From assembly GCF_027579695.1 (NCBI RefSeq), contig NC_083576.1:33755260-33819259 (forward strand): DNA of 64,000 nt. The letters run 5' to 3'. This DNA comes from Neoarius graeffei (Eukaryota > Chordata > Actinopteri > Siluriformes > Ariidae). The translations under genes were made by a program, and so were the position numbers. This document shows, one piece after another, positions 34,503-43,500 of the stretch. Under the pieces are notes generated by a model. That model was not told the origin of the DNA and searched no databases. It was given only the letters and a program-made list of their open reading frames with translations. Numbering within the stretch: position 1 is the stretch's first letter; each line of letters starts with the position of its first letter.

Positions 34503-37499
34503 CACATTCCAACACAGGTCTACAACTGCTTTTTACAGCATCGTTTATCTGGTATTTGACTCTCTTCAGTGTGTCTTGAAATTAACTCTTGTACTATTTT
34601 ACTCAGTTGAGAGCCACAGCCAACTCCTGTTACACAATTACTCTAATTTTGCTCCCACTCCAATTCCAAATGTTACACTCTAAACTCAAGATAGAGCAAA
34701 ATTAACTATTTTTGAGGAAAATACTTTTAACTTTGTAAAAACTGCTCAGTCATTTTTCCTGTATTTGCGCTAGAGCACACGCATATCAACCGATCTACTC
34801 GTAAGAAAAAGAAGAAATATTTAAAGGTCATAGGCAAAGGTTTTCAATTTATGCACATTTGAAACTTTATATGTTAAAAAACCCTCTGTAATTTTCTTCT
34901 AGTCCCAAGAAGTATTGTTAATAAGTAATAATTAAAATAAGTTAGCGCGGATTGCGGTGAATTTCTGCTCAGCGATTTTCGTGACCACTTGGTGCGTGAC
35001 GTCATTCATGGCGAACAAATCGCTTGAGTTGAGTCCACTTTAGTTTATTTGCATTGCCGTTCGGCTTGAGTGCAGACGTGCGTTCGGGAATTTCCAAAGA
35101 AAAAACATGCCTTGTTGTGCAGTGAACTGTAACAACGGGACCGGTTCAGAAAGAAGTTTTTACCTTTTTCCGAGAGAGGAGAAGAGGCAGAGAGAGTGGA
35201 TTGTGCATGTGAAGCAAAAGGGTTGGCAGCTGGGTAAATATGCCACTCTGTGTTCTTATCACTTTTTTTGAAGAATCCCTATCTGTTGGAGAGTTTAGGT
35301 GTCAGTGTTGGACAGAGAAGGCTCAAACCTGACGCTGTTCCAACAAAATTCGAATACAAAAGCAGTCAAAGAAGAAACAGACCAGCAACGGTCAAGCAAA
35401 AAGGAGAAAAGAGGTAAACATTTTTACCTTTGCTTGCAATTGACAAGTCAAGAATCCTGAAGGATCCTGTACAATCATTGTGGAAATGAGACAAAGGGAT
35501 ATTTCCTCGCTTAGAGTAGGCTATAAATAGTATAATGCCGTGGATGGCAGGCTAATATGGCCTACCAGTGCACTGTCAAGTAATCGTTACCTATATCCAC
35601 TAGGGAGGGCGGTTTAATTATTCTTCAAAAGGGCTGTTGTTTAGTATTACGATGAAAGTAAGAATTTATAACTACCAGGATAAATACGTTTGGGCGCGAG
35701 TCTTGTTGAGGTCCGGGGTCACTGCAATCAGAGTCAGCCGAGTCGCTGTCCAATTCCGAGGCCGCACGGAATTGAAGTGAGCCACATTCACCGGAAGTGA
35801 GCCACATTTCACCGATTGCTTCGCAATGGCCATAGATTCATACATATATGGTTTCACCTCTCGATATTCAATTTGGAGACTTCCTACTTCAAAATCGCTA
35901 TCACTTTCAGACATTTTACACAACCTCTCACGGCCAAAGTCCGTACACGTGTGCTAGGTTCACACGTAAACTCAGAACTGCTCCCAGTCTGTTTGGTTTG
36001 AATGACGTCACAACGACCGTTCCCTGGCGGTAAAAGTGCACATAAGTGAGACGTAAACAAACCTTCGGAACTTGTGCAAACCAGTATATTTTAACCATTT
36101 CATTCAACTTTAGGGTGCAAATTAGACACCAGGAAGATTGAAATCGCTTTTTGGGTGGTTGTTCTCAAAAAAAAAAAGTTGATATTCTACGTTCCACCTC
36201 TGACCCTTGCCTATGACCTTTAAACTTAAGTTGATCTTTGGCTGGATTGAGTCAAAGTTTAAAAAAAAAAAGGCACTGTTGATCATCCGTGTTGTAGTTC
36301 ACAAGATTGAATTGAATCGCTGTCCTGAATGGCTAAAAGATTTTATCCTGTTTATGGTGGGCATTCCCACCGTGAAAGAGAAGCCAACCGAAAGCGCAAA
36401 AGTGATTATCATGCTGTTACCATTTGAATAGTCTTTTATGGATGTGCAAGTGGGTGCTCAGTGCTCTGACTCCAGTATGATTGAGTAAGGTGACAAGTTT
36501 TATGTTTCATCTAATTTAGGTAATTAAAAAAATATACATTATTTGGTAGTGGGCACATAGGAAAGTGTAAAGTATAAAGCTTCTGTTAATGTTTCTCATG
36601 CTTGTATGATAACTCGCAAAGATATTTATCTGAATACATGAGCTACTCATTCTAAACCTGCTCAACCCCAGAGGGTTAATTCTATGCTGAACTCTCATCT
36701 TCTGTCCTGCACCCTCCTCTTCTGCTCTGTCCAGTGTTTAACATATTCGAATGCACATGCGGAGAAGTAGTGGTTGAAGTGAATTGCAAAAGTACGGAAC
36801 AGAGTAACAAAACATTTAATTGAACGTTTTTATGCCTCCACCACCATAAGGTGCAAGAGGCATTATGTTTTCGGGTTGTCCGTCCCGAAACCTTGTGAAC
36901 GCGATATCTCAAAGGCTAATGACAGGAATTTCACCAAACTTTCACCATTTGTGCATTTGGGGACAAAGATAAACTCATTAGATTTTGAGATCAAATGGTC
37001 TAAGGTCAAGGTCACTGTGAGGTCAAATGTCTGTCCAAAAACCTTGTGAACACAATGTCTCCAAGGCTAATACAAATAATTTCACCAGGTCAAGATTACT
37101 GTGAGGTCAAATGTCCATCCCTAAATCACAACTTAAGGCGTGTAGTCTACCGGGCGGAGGCATCCCCATTGGCGTCGAGTTCTATCTAGTTTTTTAAGTG
37201 TTGACACTTTGTTTTTAATTTTTAAACTCTGCAGCTTTTGAAATTCACCCACTGCCATGCAAACTAATGCCTGTTGTGTCAATTAGCCAACATTAGCTAA
37301 CATTTATCAAAGAACATTGAAAACTGATAGGGAACTAAATGGCCCCCAAAAAAAATCAAACTTTTCTCACTCCTTGTCACCTAGTCAGTGAAAGTTCTCA
37401 TGTACAGTCATCCTGGCTGGTAGAGCTGGGCGATATGGCCTAAAAAAAATCTTCGATTTTTTCACAAAAAATCAGATTTTTGATTTTAATCGACCCCCC

Positions 37500-37532
<33 letters not shown>

Positions 37533-40500
37533 AAACTACAGATGACAAAGAAATGGTTCAAAACAAGTTTTACCTTTTTATTTTGTTTTCACTTAAATTT
37601 CCCCTTTGGGGTTAAAGTGCAACCAGAAACCAAAAAGAAGACAAAAAACAAGCTTGTAGATGAGATGGCAGACCATGCCATTGTAAACAGTGAGAACATA
37701 CAGTAACTTTTTCAGAAAGCTTTCTCCAACATAGCTTAGTTTCAAACTGGCACTGACACAATGCACTCCCAAACTTAAAAAAAATAATAATAAATGTCCC
37801 CTCAAATAAATAAATAAATAAAATTGTCCCCTTTTCGATAAAACTGACAAAATAGGAAAAAAAATCCCGACTTTTCCACCATATGTATGGGCACCATGTC
37901 TTTTGCAATAAACATCACGATAGCATCTGTGATTGCCTTCCACCGCACCCCATTCTTATCATAAGGCACACAGTTTGAAAATGTGTCAGACGGTTGCTTG
38001 CTTTACTTTGGATGGTGTGCTAGTGCTGCGGCTGTTTTCATTCCGCTGGGAGCAGCACTTCTCCCACTCTGCTGCATGCTTCTGTTTAAGGTGTTGGAAT
38101 AAATTCGTCGTGCTGCTTCCTTTGGAAGCAACAGTTTTCAAACACCTTACAATGAGGACTTGTTTGGTCTGCGTCCAATGCCGCAAAACCGAACCAATTC
38201 CAGATCATGGAGGAAGTTACTCCTTTCTTGGGCACAAGTTGCGGCTTTTCCCCAATCGCTGCCATGTTGTTTGTGTGTGTCTATGGCAAGCGCGCGGGAG
38301 CAGGGCTATAGTGTCAGTGCCCGATCCATCCCTGCTGCCCGATTCGTTCTGCACATGCGCAGAGGGGAGCGTCGGTGGCAGAAGTTAAAACTGAGAGAAA
38401 ACTGATTTTCATAACACATCGTCCTTAGCTGTAAATTCGAATTAATCAATAAAATAGATTTATCGCCCAGCTCTACTAGCTGGACTCAGTTAGTATTCAG
38501 TCATTGCCTGATGAGGATAGGGAAGCACAGCTAATTGAGTTTTCTATGACCTGGCTTCCCTGCCCACAAGGCAGGTTAAATCAGCTTGGCTAAAGGACTT
38601 AGCCTAGTTACATTAAGTAAGGGGGGAGTGTGGGGATGCACTGAATCTTTTGTGCTCAAACAGTGCAGGAGAAGCAGGGTGAGTAAACCCAATTTCATTA
38701 GTGGTTTGAGTCATTTTAAAAAGAAATTGTGAAACATGATGACAGTAAAAAAAAAAAAAAGTGTCATGGATTTTCTCATTACTAGGTCTGCCTTTCTTGC
38801 CACCCCAATAGCAAGAACAATGCAGTGCACCAGTGAAAGTTGCAGAAAAGGCGAATGAAAGACTTAAATAAAATGTACAACATTGCAAAATGGGCTCCTC
38901 TAGACAATGGGGCAGAAGATGAAGTCTTTTTTACATGCTGCAAACATAGCTGGTGTGAATTGAAACTTTCAGAAAATGCTAATTTTAATAATTTCTGTTT
39001 CTGATGTGCATCAGAAACACTTCAGAAACATGTCTGCTGTGAATTGGTCTTTACTTCTCAGCATATCTGCCAGCATAGTACCAAACTCACAGGGAAAGAA
39101 TAGGGTGTGTGTAGTGTACTGGTCAAGAGACCACAAATGTACTCTTTGCTTATCTACAGGTGCCACTTAGCACCACTGAAGAAATGGATTCTTCTGTGTT
39201 TGGCAAGTTCCTTTCCAGCGATTCAGACAAAAACACCTATTTTATTCAGTACTGAGTGTAAAGCACTGATTGTTGCTGGTATCCTCACATAATCATTATA
39301 TACAGTTGTGAATTCAGAGATTGATGTGTTCATTTTCTCTTTTCCAGTTATAGACACTTGCAGTTTCATGTTTTCCTGAACCATTCCTTACCATTAATGG
39401 CCATCACCAGAACTGAAGCTGAGAATTTTTTTTTTCCACAGAATTTGCATGTTTGGCATAGTGGGCAGTAGGGCTGTCCCAAACGATTATTCTTTAAACG
39501 ATTAATCTAGCGATTATTTTTTTTGATTATTCAACTAATCTAACGACTAATATTTTGATTAACCTAATAATTTTATTGCAATTATTTTCCAGTTATTTAA
39601 TATAACAATTTGCCCCGTCCAACACACACAAAAAAAACCTCTGAAATTTTAATATTTCAGTATTTATTAAAACATTTCTTAAACACCACAGTGAGCATTA
39701 TTCTTTAACAAAACACTTTCCAAACTCAAAAAGCAAGACCTTACTTAATTTAAGTACAATAAAGTGGTAATTCAAAGGTAATCTTAAGAGATATCAGTGC
39801 CAGAACAAAGTCAATGAGAAAATTCAAGTCACTTTCAGGACGAGTACAAGAATAAAATAATCTTAACACAAAAGCAAGTGCAGAAATCTGTTTTTCTCCC
39901 CTCCCCTTACAGTAACAAAAATCGATCCAAAAGTCAAGTAAAATAATTGAAAAATAATAATAATTAGTAGTATTGTTTGTGCAATCTAAAGCCAGATGTA
40001 TCCGTGCACCAACAAAATAAATGAAAAATTCCAGCCACTTTCAGCTCAGGAGGAATGCAAACACACCAAGACCAAAAAGAGCAACATACCTTTTCTTTTC
40101 TAATAGTAGTAAGTTAACTGTTGCATTAATTTTGAATCTTTTAACACCCAGGCCCATACACACAGTCTCTGTCCCCCTCTCCTTTCTCTCTCTTCACCAT
40201 CTCTCCTCTTCTCATCTCACAACAGAGTAGTTTGAATAGCAGTTAACTTTTAATAACAGCAAAGTAATACACTCCGTATCTCTCCCACTGTCCTCCTCTC
40301 TCCCTCAAACTGTGTCTCCCCAGTCAATCTGTTGAAGAGGCAGTTAGGCATTACAGTGGAGGAATGTAAGCATGTCTACATGATCTGCCGTTAGACTTGC
40401 TCTTTTCTTTGTGACCATGTTCCCAGCTGGTGAAAAGAGGCACTCGGATGGAGTTGATGTTGCGGGCACAGACCGGTATGATTTGACCAGAACAGCCAGA

Positions 40501-43500
40501 TTGGGGAACCTTATCGCATTTTCCTTCCACCACTGTAGGGGGCTTTTATCTCTTGCAGTGCAATTCTCACTAAAGTATATAAGTACCTCATTCCTCACCA
40601 TTTCATTGTCTTTATCCTGCCCGATGTCTTCCTCATTGCTGCTCTCCTCTGAATTTGAACCCAGCAGTGTGTCCAGCACAGACCTCGTGCTCCTTTTTGA
40701 CTGGACCCTGGCTAAGTCATTATGCTCCACTTTTGTATTTTGAAGTTGTTCCATCTCCCTTGTTTTTACTTGAGCTGCAAGACTCTGAATCCTGACTTGA
40801 ACTTTTAAAATGTCATCTGGTGACAAGAACTTCAATTTACGAAATCGGGGGTCTAGGGCAGCAGCAATAATGCACACATTTTGACCATCCTCTCTGAATG
40901 CAGTTTCACCCACCCACCTTAAAGTGAGCTCCTGTGCTGCAGTTTCCTGGAATGAGTTTACAGAAACAGACTCAAATAATGTTTTTTCTGTGTGGACTTC
41001 TGGAGGCCTTTTAGCAGGAGAGGCAGAGCAGAGACAGTGACATGAACCTCTCCACTGAGGAAAACAGTGGCTTGTTCAAAAGGCTTGAGAACTTGCTCCA
41101 GCTCTTCCAGAAGGGTCCACTGGTCACCTTTCAGATCCAGGTAATGCTTTCCTTATTTTATGACCTCTAGGTCTGAAAGGGTTGCAGTCACCGGCCAACG
41201 CTGCTCTAAAAGGCGATTCACCATGTAGTAAGTAGTGTTCCATCTTACGGCCACATCCTGGATCAGCTTGTTCTCATGTGTGCCCAGTTGTTTGTTTCTG
41301 TTTGAGCTTGCTGCTGGCCAGTTTGCGTTTCCTGAAATGTTTGACAAGGCACCTTGCAGCCCCAAGGGTCTTGTTTATCTTGGGATACTTCTTCAGGGCC
41401 TGGTTGTCCGCTAACTGAAGTGTATGGCCAGCACATTGATGTGAAGCAACTCCATACTTTGTTTCTATAATGCGGAGAACTGCCACCACATTGGCAGCAT
41501 GATCATGTACAACAGCCAGTACATCATCTTTGAGAGAAAAACCAAACTTATCTGCTACCATTTCCACCCAGGAAGCAATATTTGCTGCTGTGTGGCGCTC
41601 CTCAAGCAGCATCGTGGTGAGACTATATGAGGTCAGCTCCCAATTGTCATTCATAAAGTGGCAGGTTACGCCTAAGTATGCCTCAGTGGCAAGACTTGTC
41701 CATGCATCTGTGGTGAGTGAGATTTTGGATGTGACATTTTTGAGGGCAGCTTTCACTTTCTTTGTGATGGCCAAATACTTCTCTATTAAATCCATGAAGT
41801 GATGCCTGGAGGGAAGTGCATACTCTGGGTGAAATGTTATCATGTCACAGAAGCCTTCACCTTCCACAGTGGAGAGGGGTCTCATGTCCTTTACAATCAT
41901 CTGTAAAATGCTGTCAGTAAGGTCTGCAGCCATCTGGGGATCGCAGGGATTTGAGGTCCTTTTTATGAAAAAAAATCCCCCGCACTGCTTTGTCTGCTCC
42001 TAAAAAGATTAACATAATGCACATGAATAATGACAATAGCAAATTTGAAACCTGATATTATAATTTATAAACTATTGCTGTGTTGATATGTCCTGCACCT
42101 ATTCAGAGATATTGGTCCTCAAATTCAGTAGGATTTCTATCTCTAGGATTAAGTTAATAATCACTGCAATATTTTTTTACTTAATAAATTGTAGGCCTAT
42201 AGCTGCTAAAAGATGGAATGATTTCAAAAGTAGAGAAACATTATCATCATCATGGGCAAAGGTAGCTCATAGTTAGGCTTACATCAGTGAGCAAGGAAGC
42301 TACATTCCGTGAAAATAGTTGTAAATGATGATTTGGCTTGCTCACTCATGGAATAAGTAAACAAAGAAAACATAAAGCGGCGAAAACAGTGTTATTAATG
42401 TCAGCTACAGTAGCGGTGCAGAATTTAGTACGATATAAAAAAAAATACACAAATCAATGGATTGATTGTGGTAACGTTTCCAGGCTTGGGTGGAGAAGAG
42501 GCAAAGAAAGTAAACAGAACTTACGGAGTTTTGCTGCCATCTTGACTCACTGCACCAGGGTGTTTCCTCTTCATGTGCTCATGCATGACTGTCGTGCTAG
42601 AGTGACGTGCTAGATGCACTTTGCAGAGTCTGCAGACTACCGCACTGTTGGTGTCAAGATTAAAGTATTCCCAAACTTTGGATGACCGTGTGCGAGCCTT
42701 TTTTGCCATGTGTTGCTCCACACACTGCGTTGTACTGCTGGTAGACGCAGCCATGTTGCTCAAGTAGATTACACAGATGCAAATTATTCACATAATTACG
42801 TCAACATGTTGTCCCAGTCCTTGCTCTGCGTTTGTATCCGGTTAAACCAAAGACGATTGATTAACAGTCCTATTTGAAAGTTCCGGTTTTATTCTATGAA
42901 CATTTACCCTGTGTTGTTTTACACAACATGTCGACACTAAAATTCCACGTCGAATAATTTTTATAACCGACAATGTCGAATAATCATCCCAGCCCTAGTG
43001 GGCAGAGATGTCTTCAAATTCTGCCCTGAATTAGCTTTGTGCAGGAGGGCGTAGAATTGGCCTTTGGTAAACAGTGGATGGGCAGGCTTAAGCTTCATAA
43101 CCTTCAGGTTTTACAGCCATTGGCCCTGAGAATATTTCTCCTGTTTGGTCAACTTGAGCTAGTTTGAGAACTGCTTATTTGATGACATAATTGGCTTTAC
43201 CATTTATGATACCCCCCCTCTTTTTTTCTGAATCATTTTTAATTGGTGGTGACCTTCACATATTCTCTCTGTACCACATATCCCGAGGTAGCATTTGTGT
43301 AATCTACAAGGTGTATATATTCTTTAGTTAATTTTTTTTTCTTGGTGGTTTGCTTCCTCTCTTTTTCTTTTATTCTTGAGTGTTGTGTGTATGTGAGGGG
43401 TATTTTTTTTTTTTTGGTGTACTGGCACCAGTGTGATAGTGGATACAGGTGCACAATGCTATTTGCTGTTCATCCATCATGGCCCCACCAAGACGGTGCT

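Larger units (their letters stand above)
34781..36670 (+). repeat. Interspersed repeat, copy C, split by a TTAA element
   Basis: Positions 34786-34824 and 36220-36670 match 12395-12720 and 13276-13480 of copy A (for example TTGATCTTTGGCTGGATTGAG and GTAAGGTGACAAGTTTTATG). It lacks the CTATATAGTG MITE, so it shows that element's empty site. Confidence 0.65.
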
